NCBI RefSeq assembly: GCF_001717955.1
Contig: NZ_CP014168.1
Span: 1-64,000 of the forward strand
Direction of reading: 5' to 3'
Length of the DNA stretch: 64,000 nucleotides
Source: Sphingomonas panacis
GTDB taxonomy: Bacteria > Pseudomonadota > Alphaproteobacteria > Sphingomonadales > Sphingomonadaceae
Shown: positions 47,200-56,479 of the stretch, in pieces
How the letters are laid out: each line of letters opens with the position of its first letter
Numbering within the stretch: the first letter of the stretch is position 1
The notes under the pieces: model-generated
Database searches by the model: none
What the model saw: the letters and a program-made list of their open reading frames with translations, nothing else
What the model was told of the DNA's origin: nothing
Made by a program: the position numbers and the translations under genes

Positions 47200-47558
47200 C
47201 GCAGTCTCCAACGCTCGGCCATTACGGCAGCCATTTGCCTGTCCCGAAAAGCGCGTGATCCCGGGGCCGACGTCTGCTCCTCTCCCTTCGCGCGAGCCGT
47301 CGCTATCGGTGAATGCCCGTAGCGGGACGGGAACCGCGCGGCGGTCGAGATGGCTTCGCGGGTACGGTGGGTGCCGCAGGCACGGATTGGCCCAGACGAA
47401 GGTTACGCACAGTCGCGTTCGCCCTATCGCCTCAATATGAGAAGAAAACGCTTCGGCACCGTCGTTGGCGGCGAGAAGCGGCCCTGTGGCTTTCCCGTAT
47501 TGCCCACATCTGCGGGATCGTCGCAGGATCGGGTCGCCTCAAAGCCGGGAGAAACACA
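47200..47558. other. Intergenic region upstream of phosphoketolase
   Basis: I see no gene in these 359 bases. They must hold the phosphoketolase promoter (minus strand) and possibly that of the small membrane protein (plus strand). No FNR-type TTGAT-N4-ATCAA site was found by eye. Confidence 0.35.
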
Positions 47559-47744
47559 ATGGTCTGGGTTGCCCGCATCGTCTTGTTCGTGCCCGCTCTT
47601 ATCGCTGGCTGGTTCGTGTCGCGGGACGATGCCAGCTACTGGGTAATTGCCTTGGCGATAGCGCTCGTCTTTATCGCGTTGACGGCAGTCGCCGGCATGT
47701 ATTTTCCGCGCGATCCTGGTCGGGCGCGACGCCCGGATGCCTGA
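47559..47744 (+). CDS. Small two-helix membrane protein
   Basis: A 61-residue predicted membrane protein with two hydrophobic segments (ARIVLFVPALIAGWFV and WVIALAIALVFIALTAVAGM) separated by a short polar turn (SRDDASY), and a basic C-terminus (RDPGRARRPDA). GGGAG lies 8 bases before the ATG, which supports real translation. I do not recognise a family. It precedes another tiny ORF, with overlap, and the Acg-type nitroreductase. Confidence 0.5.
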   Translation: MVWVARIVLFVPALIAGWFVSRDDASYWVIALAIALVFIALTAVAGMYFPRDPGRARRPDA

Positions 47745-47901
47745 CCAGGCCATGCGCATCGCCACGCTCGACGGGTTCGAGTTCCTGGGCTTCAACGGCT
47801 TCGTCACGGCCCCCGTAACCGCCACGCTGGAAATCTTCGGCGACACGCAACCGCCTGCCTCGGCGATCATCCTCGCCCGAGCGACAGCGACCAGCACATG
47901 A
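47737..47901 (+). CDS. Possible 54-residue ORF coupled to the nitroreductase gene
   Basis: This frame starts at an ATG at 47737 (or 47752), overlaps the end of the preceding small gene, and stops at a TGA that overlaps the ATG of the nitroreductase (ATGA, 47898-47901). The peptide (e.g. MRIATLDGFEFLGFNGFVTA) has no recognised motif or signal. The end-to-end overlaps on both sides suggest a real coupled gene or a leader; no ribosome site is clear. Confidence 0.3.
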   Translation: MPDQAMRIATLDGFEFLGFNGFVTAPVTATLEIFGDTQPPASAIILARATATST

Positions 47902-48995
47902 ACCGGAGGCATGTGCTGATCGGGGCCGGCGCGACCGTCGCGCTCGGCGGCGGCGCGACCCTGCTCACCCTGTCCGGCATGGGGTCACCTGCGGACTATG
48001 CAGCCGACATTGCCCCGCTCCGCAAACCGCTGGCCGACCCCGCCCCATTCCGCGATCTCATCCGCTACGCCACGCTCGCGTCCAATGGACACAACACGCA
48101 GCCGTGGCGGTTTCGCGCTCGCGAGAGGCGGGTCGACATCCTCCCCGATTTCACGCGGCGAACGCCCGTCGTTGATCCTGACGACCACCATCTGTTCGTG
48201 AGCCTCGGCTGTGCGGCCGAAAATCTCTCCCTGGCATCCGCCGCGCGTGGTCGGCCCGGTCGCGTGCGGTTCGATCCGTCCGCTGCGGGAGCGGTCGTGT
48301 TCGATTTCGAGCATGGGCCGGAGCGCCCGTCTGCGCTGTTCGACGCCATCCCGAAGCGCCAGTCCACACGGGCCGAGTATGATGGGCGTGCAGTCGGCAA
48401 CGCCGATCTCGATCGGCTCGCCAAGGCAGCGGCCGTTCCCGGTGTCGATCTGGTGCTTCTCACCGATCGCCCGCGGATCGCCCACCTGCGCGATCTGGTG
48501 GAGGCGGGCAACACTGCGCAAATGGGCGATGCGGCTTTCGTGCGAGAATTGAAGGCATGGCTGCGCTTCAATCCGCGCCAGGCGCTTCGAACGGACGATG
48601 GCCTTTACAGCGTGGCGAGCGGCAACCCTGCGCTTCCCGACTGGGTGGGGCCAACCGCGTTCGACTGGCTTTCCACGGCGGCATCGCAAAACGGCGCCTA
48701 TAGCCGGCAGATCCGTTCGTCCGCAGGCATCGCGATCTTCGTAGGCGCCCGGGAATCGCCGGCGGATTGGGTTACGGTCGGGCGGGCCTGCCAGCGCTTC
48801 GCTCTGCAGGCAACGGCATTGGGTCTAAAACACGCCTTCATCAACCAGCCGGTCGAGGTCGCCAGCCTGCGCCCGGATCTGGCAGCGCTCATCGGTCTTC
48901 CGGGCCGCCGCCCGGATATCGTTATGCGCTTCGGCTATGGGCCGACGCTGCCCTGGTCGCCACGCCGGCCGGTAGCCGAAGTCATCGAGGCGTGA
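47898..48995 (+). CDS. Acg-family FMN-binding oxidoreductase (nitroreductase-like), Tat-exported
   Basis: A 365-residue protein of the Acg/nitroreductase group. The N-terminus MNRRHVLIGAGATVALGGGA is a twin-arginine signal, unusual for a flavoprotein of this type but consistent with cofactor loading before export. 'LASNGHNTQPWRFRARERRVDI' near residue 65 is the conserved FMN-binding start of the family, and 'SAGIAIFVGAR', 'GRACQRFALQATALGLKHAFINQPVE' and a final 'GYGPTLPWSPRRP' complete it. Members of the Acg branch lack normal nitroreductase activity and may act as flavin stores. The start overlaps a small ORF by four bases. No partner dehydrogenase is evident. Confidence 0.85.
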   Translation: MNRRHVLIGAGATVALGGGATLLTLSGMGSPADYAADIAPLRKPLADPAPFRDLIRYATLASNGHNTQPWRFRARERRVDILPDFTRRTPVVDPDDHHLFVSLGCAAENLSLASAARGRPGRVRFDPSAAGAVVFDFEHGPERPSALFDAIPKRQSTRAEYDGRAVGNADLDRLAKAAAVPGVDLVLLTDRPRIAHLRDLVEAGNTAQMGDAAFVRELKAWLRFNPRQALRTDDGLYSVASGNPALPDWVGPTAFDWLSTAASQNGAYSRQIRSSAGIAIFVGARESPADWVTVGRACQRFALQATALGLKHAFINQPVEVASLRPDLAALIGLPGRRPDIVMRFGYGPTLPWSPRRPVAEVIEA

Positions 48996-49007
48996 CGCGC
49001 AGCGCCG

Positions 49008-49497
49008 TCAACGAGCAACGTGGCAAGTCTCGGGGGCAGCGAGACCGATCGATGAGGCGGTCGTGTCGCCAAAATACGCGGTGACGTTGCCGAACGCGGG
49101 GTAATCCTCGGAATCCGAACCCGAAAGTGTCGGGTCATTGGCGAGCGTGATGTCGGCGCCAACAAACGACGGGTGTACGACCAGCACGCCACGCCGCCTG
49201 AAGGTCGCGCGCTGGAAACAGCCTCCAACGACCCATTTGAACCGATCGTTCTGATCTGAAGCAAGGCCGATTTCCTGTGTTGCCAGCAAACGGCAGTTCG
49301 CTCCGGATTACCCGGCAAACCGCGCGTCGCAGACACGGCGGGGTTGCAGACGACGAGATCGCAGGTCTGGAGATATTGCCGGCAATTGCCGAATTGATGC
49401 TGATGACTTTGGCAACGTTGGACTCCGCATCTCTCGACGAGGCCAACAGATAAGTCTGCGCCGTTCCTGCGCAGCATGATGGGATTGACAGACGCAA
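49008..49497 (-). pseudogene. Decayed TonB-dependent receptor fragment
   Basis: The 745-base gap between the nitroreductase and the carboxylesterase has receptor-like pieces on the minus strand in more than one frame. The clearest are QEIGLASDQNDRFKWVVGG (as in 'TQEIRLAS...FxWxVGxFY'), GADITLANDPTLSGSDSEDY and PAFGNVTAYFGDT (as in 'AAFGNVTYxFTD'), all in the frame at 49008-49289. Another frame further upstream has VAKVISINSAIAGNISRP. Frameshifts separate them and no signal, plug or C-terminal strand remains. I read this as a receptor pseudogene in late decay. The rest of the gap (49498-49740) shows nothing. Confidence 0.5.
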
Positions 49498-49740
49498 CTA
49501 CCCGGCAGATCTTCCGATTAAAGAAACTAGAAAGAAATCGAAATATAGCGGATAACCGGGAGCGCGCACCAGACACGCCTGTCATGCCGACGATACCCGC
49601 GGCATCGGAATAGGCGGGCCACCATCCAGAACATCGCCAAGGCGACGGTCGAAGGAAGGTCGGCGTTGATCCATTACGCAAACCACCGGCAAGTCAGATC
49701 GACCGGATCAGGAACACTATTGAACGAGAGGACCAAGGGG

Positions 49741-51309
49741 ATGAAATTTCTCGGATTCGTAGCCATCGCACTCGCAACGGTCAGTGTGCAGGCGCTGGCC
49801 GATCCGTTGCAGGTCGCGGCACCCGGCGGATCTGTTCAAGGCATGATGGTGGATGGCGTGCGCAGCTTCCGAGGGATTCCGTTCGCGCAACCGCCGATCG
49901 GGCCGCTGCGCTGGCGTGAGCCGCAGCCACTGGCGAAATGGGCGGGCGTTCGCATGGCGACACAATGGTCCACGCGCTGCAAGCAATCCGCCGCCTTCGC
50001 CGACATGCGCTTTCGCTCGACCGGGGACAGCGAGGACTGCCTTTACCTCAACATCTGGACCCCGGCCAACGCCAAGCCCGGCATGAAATTGCCCGTGTTC
50101 TTCTACGTTTATGGCGGCGGCTTCGTAGCCGGAGCGGCCGACGAATCGCGCTATGACGGCGCGAGCATGGCCAAAAAGGGTATCATCGTCGTCGCGGCCA
50201 ATTACCGCCTCGGAAATTTTGGCTTCTTCTCGCATCCTGAACTGACGGCGGAATCTCCGCATCACGCCTCCGGCAATCAGGGCCTGTTCGATCAGGTCGC
50301 GGCGCTGACATGGGCGCGCGACAATATCGCGGCCTTCGGCGGCGATCCGTCGCACATCACCATAAACGGCGAATCTGCGGGCGCGTTCTCGGTGAGCGCA
50401 CTGACCGTCTCGCCGCTTTCGCGCGACCTGATCGTCGGCGTGATCGGGGAAAGCGGCGCAGCGGTGGACGGGCGATTGGGGCCGGTCCCGCTCAAGACCG
50501 CGGAGGCGAGTGGCGTGGCGTTCGGCCAGAAACTCGGCGCGACTTCGCTCGCGGCGCTACGCGCGCTTCCCGCCGACACCGTCCTCAACAGCGACGCGAA
50601 GAGCAGTCCGGGGCTTGGTCTCGTGATCGATGGCTATTTGCTGCCGCAAACGCTCGACGCCACCTATGCGGCGCGACGGGCTGCGCACGTCCCGGCGATG
50701 ATCGGCTCCAACTCGCAGGATATGTTCGCCAACGCCGTAATCGGCACCGACGCGCCGAACGTCGCCAGATATCGCGCGGGGATCGCCACGCTGTTCGGCG
50801 GGAACGCCGACACCGTGCTGAAGCTCTATCCGGTCGCGAGCGACGCCGACGTGGTGAAGGTTTCCACCGAAGTGTCGAGCGATCATTTCCTCGGGCAGCC
50901 AACCTGGAAATGGTTCGATCTGCACCGCCAGAGCGGCCAGCCGACCTATTATTTCCGCTACGACCACATCCGCCAGCCCGCGATCGGCATCCCCGCCCCA
51001 TCCATGCCGATCGTTGGCGCGGTACACAGTGCCGAGATCGAATATGCGCTCGGCAATCTGGACGTGGCCGGCATAACGCCCCTTTACCCTTGGACGCCGG
51101 CCGACCGGCAGGTTTCCAAGGTGCTGCAAGGCTATTTCGTCAATTTCATCAAGACCGGAAATCCCAACGGTCCGGGCCTGCCAGAATGGCAGGCGGCGGG
51201 TACGTCGGACATGCCGTGGCGGCAGATCATCGACATGAAGACCACCGGTCAGCCCATGGTCGAGCAGGCACGCTTCCGCGCGATGGACGCGCTGCCGCCG
51301 TCGCAATAG
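49741..51309 (+). CDS. Secreted carboxylesterase, type B family
   Basis: A 522-residue alpha/beta-hydrolase of the carboxylesterase/lipase type B family with a signal peptide (MKFLGFVAIALATVSVQALA). The catalytic serine is in NGESAG (Ser212), the oxyanion-hole glycines in YVYGGGFVAG (residues 122-131), and the His in GAVHSAEIEYALGN; the acidic residue should lie near GSNSQDMF. 'EDCLYLNIWTPA' is the usual family signature 2. It would cleave acyl or aryl esters in the periplasm. AAGGGG precedes the ATG directly. The next gene, in the same direction, is a TonB receptor, suggesting uptake and de-esterification of a common compound. Confidence 0.92.
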   Translation: MKFLGFVAIALATVSVQALADPLQVAAPGGSVQGMMVDGVRSFRGIPFAQPPIGPLRWREPQPLAKWAGVRMATQWSTRCKQSAAFADMRFRSTGDSEDCLYLNIWTPANAKPGMKLPVFFYVYGGGFVAGAADESRYDGASMAKKGIIVVAANYRLGNFGFFSHPELTAESPHHASGNQGLFDQVAALTWARDNIAAFGGDPSHITINGESAGAFSVSALTVSPLSRDLIVGVIGESGAAVDGRLGPVPLKTAEASGVAFGQKLGATSLAALRALPADTVLNSDAKSSPGLGLVIDGYLLPQTLDATYAARRAAHVPAMIGSNSQDMFANAVIGTDAPNVARYRAGIATLFGGNADTVLKLYPVASDADVVKVSTEVSSDHFLGQPTWKWFDLHRQSGQPTYYFRYDHIRQPAIGIPAPSMPIVGAVHSAEIEYALGNLDVAGITPLYPWTPADRQVSKVLQGYFVNFIKTGNPNGPGLPEWQAAGTSDMPWRQIIDMKTTGQPMVEQARFRAMDALPPSQ

Positions 51310-51314
51310 GCGCA

Positions 51315-51344
51315 TCGCCCGCCGCCGACGGAGAAAGCGGGCGA
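51315..51344. terminator. Hairpin after the carboxylesterase gene
   Basis: TCGCCCGC (51315-51322) pairs with GCGGGCGA (51337-51344), 6 bases past the stop codon, loop 14 bases. No T-run follows. It may only attenuate transcription. Confidence 0.35.
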
Positions 51345-51497
51345 CGAGCCCATCCTGAAACCGCCGCACAACGGCTGTCCGGCGCCTTCTTGTGATCCGC
51401 GCGCGTCTTCCGCACCGCGCTCCCGTGCCGCTAAACCACGACAACGCAGCGCGAATTTTCGTTTATTTCCGAATAGCAGATAATCGAAAATAATAAG

Positions 51498-51526
51498 TTG
51501 ATATGTAAAAAACGCTGCGATAGGAC
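51498..51526 (+). promoter_or_regulatory. Candidate promoter of the TonB receptor with nested inverted repeats
   Basis: TTGATA (51498-51503) and TAGGAC (51521-51526) are 17 bases apart, in a conspicuously AT-rich block. Nested around it are CGCAGCG (51445-51451) with CGCTGCG (51513-51519) and ATTTTCG (51455-51461) with CGAAAAT (51485-51491). The -10 match is poor. Confidence 0.3.
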
Positions 51527-51611
51527 GACATCGCACCGCGCTTTGCCGCGAGTGCCCCGGAAGACGTCGAACAAGGCGTTGCCGGGTAACGGAAAAGGAG
51601 GGGATTTCGAT

Positions 51612-54272
51612 ATGAAACGATTCGGAACTTCGCGGCTGGCGCTAGGCTCGGCAAGCGTGCTCGCTCTGATGCTTGGCGCGGGCGGCACCGCGACGGCACA
51701 GACAACCACCCCCGAGGCGCAGGCCCAGTTGGCGGCCGACGCGCCGGAGCAAGACACCGCCCCCCAGCAAGATGTCGTCGTCACAGGGACGTTGCTGCGC
51801 GGCGTGGCTCCGGTCGGCACCAACGTGCTGAGCATCTCGCGGGCCGATGTCGTCGCAACCGGTGCGCAATCCGCGAATGATCTGCTCGCCAACATCCCCC
51901 AGATCGGCAATTTCAACACGATCCCGACCGGCACTGCGGGCTTCGGTCAGCCGGTCGTGCAGACCAACCTGCGGAACCTCGGCGCATCGGGCGGCACCAC
52001 CACGCTGACGCTGGTCAACGGCCATCGCGTGGTCGGCTCGGGCATCTTGCAGACCTATGTCGATCCGCAGATCATCCCGCCCAGCATCATCCAGCGCGTT
52101 GAGGTGATACCGGACGGCGGCTCGTCGATCTACGGTTCGGACGCGATCGGTGGCGTCATCAACTTCATCACCCGCAAGCGCTTCGACGGCGTCGAGGCGA
52201 ACGGCCATTATGGCTTCGCAAACGGCTACAACACGCTCGATGCCAATGTCACCGTCGGCAAGGACTGGGGATCGGGCTCGCTGTTCGTGTCCTATGCCTA
52301 TGCTTGGCACAACAATGTCCAGGGTTATGAGCGCGATTACGTCACCCAGAACTTCACCGCGCATGGCGGACCGGACAACCGCAGCTTCAACTGCACGCCG
52401 AGCAACATCCGCATCGGCACGAGCTACTATCCCCTGCCCGGCCGCGGCGCCACCAACGCCGCCGGCGCAAACCGGTGCAGCACCACCGATAATGCCGACA
52501 TCTATCCGCGCGAGAACCGCAACACCGTGTTCGCGACGCTCGACCAGCAGTTGAACGATTCGATCTCGACCAACATCACGGCCTATTACTCGCGTCGCGT
52601 CACCAGCCTGATGCAGGCGAGCCTGGCGGGCAGCGGCAACATTACCAATGCCAACCCCTATTTCCAGCCGGTCGGCACGGAAACCAGCCAGGTCGTCAAT
52701 TTCGATTTCTCGAGCGTGTTCGGCAAGGGCATCGCCAGCCCGGCCCGGTTCGATTCCTGGGGCGTGACGCCGACCTTCGACGCCGATCTCGGCCATAGCT
52801 GGCACCTTCGCGGCCTCGCGAATTACGGGCACAGCTATAACAATACGATCGAATATACCACGAACGCCGGCAACGTCGCCGCCGCGCTGGCCGGCACGAC
52901 GACCGCCACCGCGCTGAACCCGTACAACATTTCCGCCACCAATCCGGCGGTGCTCGCCTCGATCCGCGATTACAGCAACTATTCGCGCGCGCTTCAGGAT
53001 CTGGCCGAGGGCCGCCTCGTCGCGGACGGCACGCTCGCGTCACTGCCGGGCGGCGACGTACGCCTCGCGGTCGGCGCGGAATATCATTGGGAGGGGATCG
53101 CGGCCGATATCCGCTTCGGTTCGGCGGGCGCGCCATTCCGCAACTCCGCCTCAGCCGGTCGCACGGTCAAGTCGGTCTACGGCGAAGTGCTTGTGCCGAT
53201 CTTTGGCGAATCGAACGCGCGGACCGGGTTCCAGGCGCTCAATCTCACCGGTTCGCTGCGCTATGACCATTACAGCGACGTGGGCGGTACGACCAACCCC
53301 AAGGTCGGCTTCACCTACAAGCCAATCGACGGCATAACACTGCGCGGCAACTGGGGCACCTCGTTCCACGCACCGAGCCTTGCCGACACGGTGGGTTCGG
53401 TCGACTCGCGCATCTCCTATACCACGGGCATCGGATATTCAGGCGGGCGGCCGATCATCTGGATTTCCGGCGGCAATCCCAATCTGAAGCCGGAAAAGGC
53501 CCACACCTGGTCGATCGGCGGGGACATCAACCCGTCCTTCTTCAAGGCGCTGACGCTGAGCGCGACCTATTACAACATCGATTTCAAGGACATCATCAGC
53601 GTCAATTCGGGCGGCTTCAGCGGCGGCCTGCCCTGGTATGCCGATCCGCTCAACGCACCATTCTACATCCTCAATCCGACGGCCGCGCAGGTCAACGCCT
53701 TCTCGGGCGGCAAGCAGCCGGACAATTTCCCGTCGCTGGCTTTCCTCTACGCCAATTTCGGTACGCCCTATTCGGTGCTCGACCTGCGCCGCTACAATCG
53801 CGGGCGACTGTTGCAAGACGGTATCGACTTCAACCTGGCCTATAACCAGCCCACCAGCTTCGGTTCGATCAACGCGAGCTTCGGCGGCACCTACACGCTG
53901 CATCGTCGCTCAAGCCCGTCGAGCAACGGCGTCTATACCGAATTGCTCGACAATGGCGTCGGTCGCTTCAACTTCATCGCGACCCTTGGTGCGACAGCAG
54001 GGCCAGTCACCGGCCGCGCACAGCTGAACCACGGCGGCGGCTATCCAATTCTGTTCGACGCGACCCAGAAGCAGGTCGGCACGTTCGACACCGTGGACCT
54101 GTATCTGGCGCTCGATCTGGAAAAGCTCCACGTCGTGAACGGCACCTCGCTGACGCTCAACGTCGACAACGCCTTCGACCAGAACCCGCCCTATAAGAAC
54201 TCGGGCTCGGGCTATGCCAACGGCTCGACGCTGGGTCGGCTGGTGTCGTTCGGCATCCGTACCAAGTTCTGA
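51612..54272 (+). CDS. TonB-dependent receptor
   Basis: An 886-residue outer-membrane receptor. A signal peptide ends in GTATAQ, the TonB box is [10 protein letters not shown] (about residue 55), and the plug shows '[16 protein letters not shown]', [20 protein letters not shown] and '[20 protein letters not shown]'. The barrel ends in [12 protein letters not shown] with the terminal Phe. GGAGGGG lies ten bases before the ATG at 51612. It belongs to the large sphingomonad receptors that import plant-derived compounds. It follows a secreted esterase and faces, tail to tail, a sugar ABC/GH3 operon, so a glycoside or its acylated form is a reasonable ligand guess. A textbook terminator follows. 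Confidence 0.93.
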   Translation: MKRFGTSRLALGSASVLALMLGAGGTATAQTTTPEAQAQLAADAPEQDTAPQQDVVVTGTLLRGVAPVGTNVLSISRADVVATGAQSANDLLANIPQIGNFNTIPTGTAGFGQPVVQTNLRNLGASGGTTTLTLVNGHRVVGSGILQTYVDPQIIPPSIIQRVEVIPDGGSSIYGSDAIGGVINFITRKRFDGVEANGHYGFANGYNTLDANVTVGKDWGSGSLFVSYAYAWHNNVQGYERDYVTQNFTAHGGPDNRSFNCTPSNIRIGTSYYPLPGRGATNAAGANRCSTTDNADIYPRENRNTVFATLDQQLNDSISTNITAYYSRRVTSLMQASLAGSGNITNANPYFQPVGTETSQVVNFDFSSVFGKGIASPARFDSWGVTPTFDADLGHSWHLRGLANYGHSYNNTIEYTTNAGNVAAALAGTTTATALNPYNISATNPAVLASIRDYSNYSRALQDLAEGRLVADGTLASLPGGDVRLAVGAEYHWEGIAADIRFGSAGAPFRNSASAGRTVKSVYGEVLVPIFGESNARTGFQALNLTGSLRYDHYSDVGGTTNPKVGFTYKPIDGITLRGNWGTSFHAPSLADTVGSVDSRISYTTGIGYSGGRPIIWISGGNPNLKPEKAHTWSIGGDINPSFFKALTLSATYYNIDFKDIISVNSGGFSGGLPWYADPLNAPFYILNPTAAQVNAFSGGKQPDNFPSLAFLYANFGTPYSVLDLRRYNRGRLLQDGIDFNLAYNQPTSFGSINASFGGTYTLHRRSSPSSNGVYTELLDNGVGRFNFIATLGATAGPVTGRAQLNHGGGYPILFDATQKQVGTFDTVDLYLALDLEKLHVVNGTSLTLNVDNAFDQNPPYKNSGSGYANGSTLGRLVSFGIRTKF

Positions 54273-54288
54273 TCCTGCCCTCCCCTGC

Positions 54289-54327
54289 AAAGGCCCGCCA
54301 CCCTCAACGGTGGCGGGCCTTTTTTTT
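54289..54327 (+). terminator. Intrinsic terminator of the TonB receptor gene
   Basis: AAAGGCCCGCCACC (54289-54302) pairs perfectly with GGTGGCGGGCCTTT (54309-54322) around a 6-base loop, and the 3' arm runs into eight T residues (54320-54327). It begins 16 bases after the receptor stop codon. This is the clearest rho-independent terminator in the window. Confidence 0.93.
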
Positions 54328-54505
54328 GATACGGACGCGCCCGCACCGAAAAGCGGCTGGATGAAAAACCGGGAAGATAGGCGCACGCATCGGGTGAGCC
54401 AGACCGCTTTCCACGCGCGGCCTCAGCGAACGGCATGCCCATCTCGCTAATGCCGCCTGCCAGTCGCAGCCGCGCGACCGGCAGGCTCTTCATGCTTTTC
54501 CTTCG

Positions 54506-56422
54506 TTACGGATGTCGGTAGCCGAACGGATAGAGCGGCGCAGCGCTGTCGTCGGGTACGGCCGGGTTCTGCGTCGCAACCGCCGCCATCGACGAAGGCA
54601 GTTCGAAGGGCAACCGGCCTTTGGCCGCCGCCGCGCCGGTCATCACGTCGAGCACAGCCGCGTCGCTCGCGCCGAAGGTCGCGACCAGCGCGCGCACCGT
54701 GCCGCGCACGTTGGTCAGCACGGCTGGCCGGTCGAGGTTGATGGCGACGGCGGTCGGCACGGCGGCGGTGGCGCGCTTGATCGCCTCGTAATCCTTGTCG
54801 CCGTCGTGGAAGTCGAGCCGCCCCTCGTTCTGGCGCGATCCGAAGAAGGCGTAGGGGTGCAATTTTTCGGACGGCGCATCGACGCGCAGGATGGCGAGAT
54901 CAGCCTGGCGCGGATCGTCCACTATGACGAAGCCTTTCGCTCGCGCCGCCGCCGGATCGACCCGGTAGAGCCACACCCGCTTGCCCCGTGCGCGGATCGG
55001 CAACATCGCGTCGCGGTTTTCCAGCAGTACCTGCGCGTCACGCTGGGCGGCTTCCGCCTCGCGGATGTGAGACGGATCGCCGACGATCCTCGCCGCCGCG
55101 TTCGCATCGACATAGGGATTGTCGAACAGCCCGAGCTCGAACTTCAACCGCAGCACGCGGGCTACCGCCGCGTCGATCCGTGCGACACTGACCGACCCAT
55201 CCTTCACCGCCGCCAACAGCGGTTCGGGCTCGGCGACGCCGCCGAACTGGTCAATCCCGGCATTGATGCCCTTGGCGAAGCGTTGCTCGACCGTCAGGCT
55301 CTCGACACCCCAGGGCATGCCGATCGCGACGCCCTGCGGCTTCTGCTCGGTCGGCGCGCGGCATTGTTCGGGGCAGTCGTTGGTGATCGCCCAGTCGGAG
55401 ACGACCAGTCCGCCGAAATGCTTCTCCTTGCGCAACAGCCCGTCGATCAACTCCGCGTTGAAACCCGCGCCGACCGCCTCGAGCGGCTTGCCGTTCAGCG
55501 TGACACCCGTGATGACCGGGTAGGTCGGCATGATTCCTGCCGCCTTCGCCGCGAACGCTCCGTCGAACGCAGCGACGTGACGGGCGAAGCTGGCGTTGTC
55601 GAGCTTCGCCACCGAACCATAAGCGTTGTGCCCGTCGAACCCTTCAGGTTCAGCGCCATAGCCGACCCAGTGCTTCACCACGGTCGCGACGCCGCCCCGC
55701 GTCACGCCGTTCGCGCCGCCCTGGAAGCCCTCGACATAGGCGCCGACCATCTTGGACACGAGCGCGGGGTCGGAGCCGAACGTCGCCGTCACGCGCGGCC
55801 AGCGCGGCTCGCTCGCGAGATCGGCCTGCGGGGAGAGCGCCATGTGGATGCCGACCGCGCGATATTCGCTCCGCGCGATGTCGCCGAAGCGCCGCACGCG
55901 CGCCGGATCGCGCAATGCCGCGAAGCCCAGAGTCTCGGGCCAGACCGAGAAACCCCCGCCCGCAGTGCTCGCGCCCAGCACCGCCTGGAAGTGGTTGCGC
56001 GGATCGGTGCTGATCGTGATCGGAATGCCGAGCCGCGCGCCTTCCGCCACGCGCTGCACCGCATTGTTCTGCGCCGCCATCTCGGCCGGGGGCACCGCAA
56101 GGCGGGTGATGAAACTGGTGATGTGGGTCTTGGTGATCGCCGGGATCATCTTCGCCATGTCATACGCGCGCCCGGTGCCGAGTGCGCCCGCCGCCGAGCC
56201 GCTCATGTGCAGCAACGTCCCGACCTTTTCCTCTATCGTCATCCGCGCGATAAGGTCGTCGAGCCGCGCATCGATGGGCTGCTTCGTATCCTCATAAGGA
56301 TCAAGCCGGCCGTTGTGATTGAGGTCGCGAAACGCCTTGGGGGCATCCGCGAGGGACGGCCCGGCCACGCAAACGGATGCGAGCAGCGCGAGGCGCGCCG
56401 CGGCTGAAAAACAACGATGCAT
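54506..56422 (-). CDS. GH3 glycoside hydrolase, last gene of the sugar operon
   Basis: A 638-residue family 3 glycoside hydrolase with a signal peptide (ARLALLASVCVAGPSLA). Right after it comes DLNHNGRLDPYEDT, an EF-hand-like Asp-x-Asn-x-Asn-Gly loop that probably binds calcium. The catalytic domain has 'VVKHWVGYGAEPEGFDGHNAYG' and the nucleophile Asp in GLVVSDWAITND (about residue 344). The second domain is shorter than usual and there is no fibronectin-III tail. It lies 57 bases behind the isomerase gene, within the ABC-transporter operon, so it should release the sugar which that transporter imports. GGGAGAG precedes the ATG at 56422. Beta-glucosidase, xylosidase or apiosidase activity cannot be told apart here. 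Confidence 0.88.
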   Translation of the reverse strand: MHRCFSAAARLALLASVCVAGPSLADAPKAFRDLNHNGRLDPYEDTKQPIDARLDDLIARMTIEEKVGTLLHMSGSAAGALGTGRAYDMAKMIPAITKTHITSFITRLAVPPAEMAAQNNAVQRVAEGARLGIPITISTDPRNHFQAVLGASTAGGGFSVWPETLGFAALRDPARVRRFGDIARSEYRAVGIHMALSPQADLASEPRWPRVTATFGSDPALVSKMVGAYVEGFQGGANGVTRGGVATVVKHWVGYGAEPEGFDGHNAYGSVAKLDNASFARHVAAFDGAFAAKAAGIMPTYPVITGVTLNGKPLEAVGAGFNAELIDGLLRKEKHFGGLVVSDWAITNDCPEQCRAPTEQKPQGVAIGMPWGVESLTVEQRFAKGINAGIDQFGGVAEPEPLLAAVKDGSVSVARIDAAVARVLRLKFELGLFDNPYVDANAAARIVGDPSHIREAEAAQRDAQVLLENRDAMLPIRARGKRVWLYRVDPAAARAKGFVIVDDPRQADLAILRVDAPSEKLHPYAFFGSRQNEGRLDFHDGDKDYEAIKRATAAVPTAVAINLDRPAVLTNVRGTVRALVATFGASDAAVLDVMTGAAAAKGRLPFELPSSMAAVATQNPAVPDDSAAPLYPFGYRHP

Positions 56423-56479
56423 CGAAACTCTCCCGTGAAGGCACCAGCCGCCCGGATCGGGCGCGGCTGGCGCCACCGA

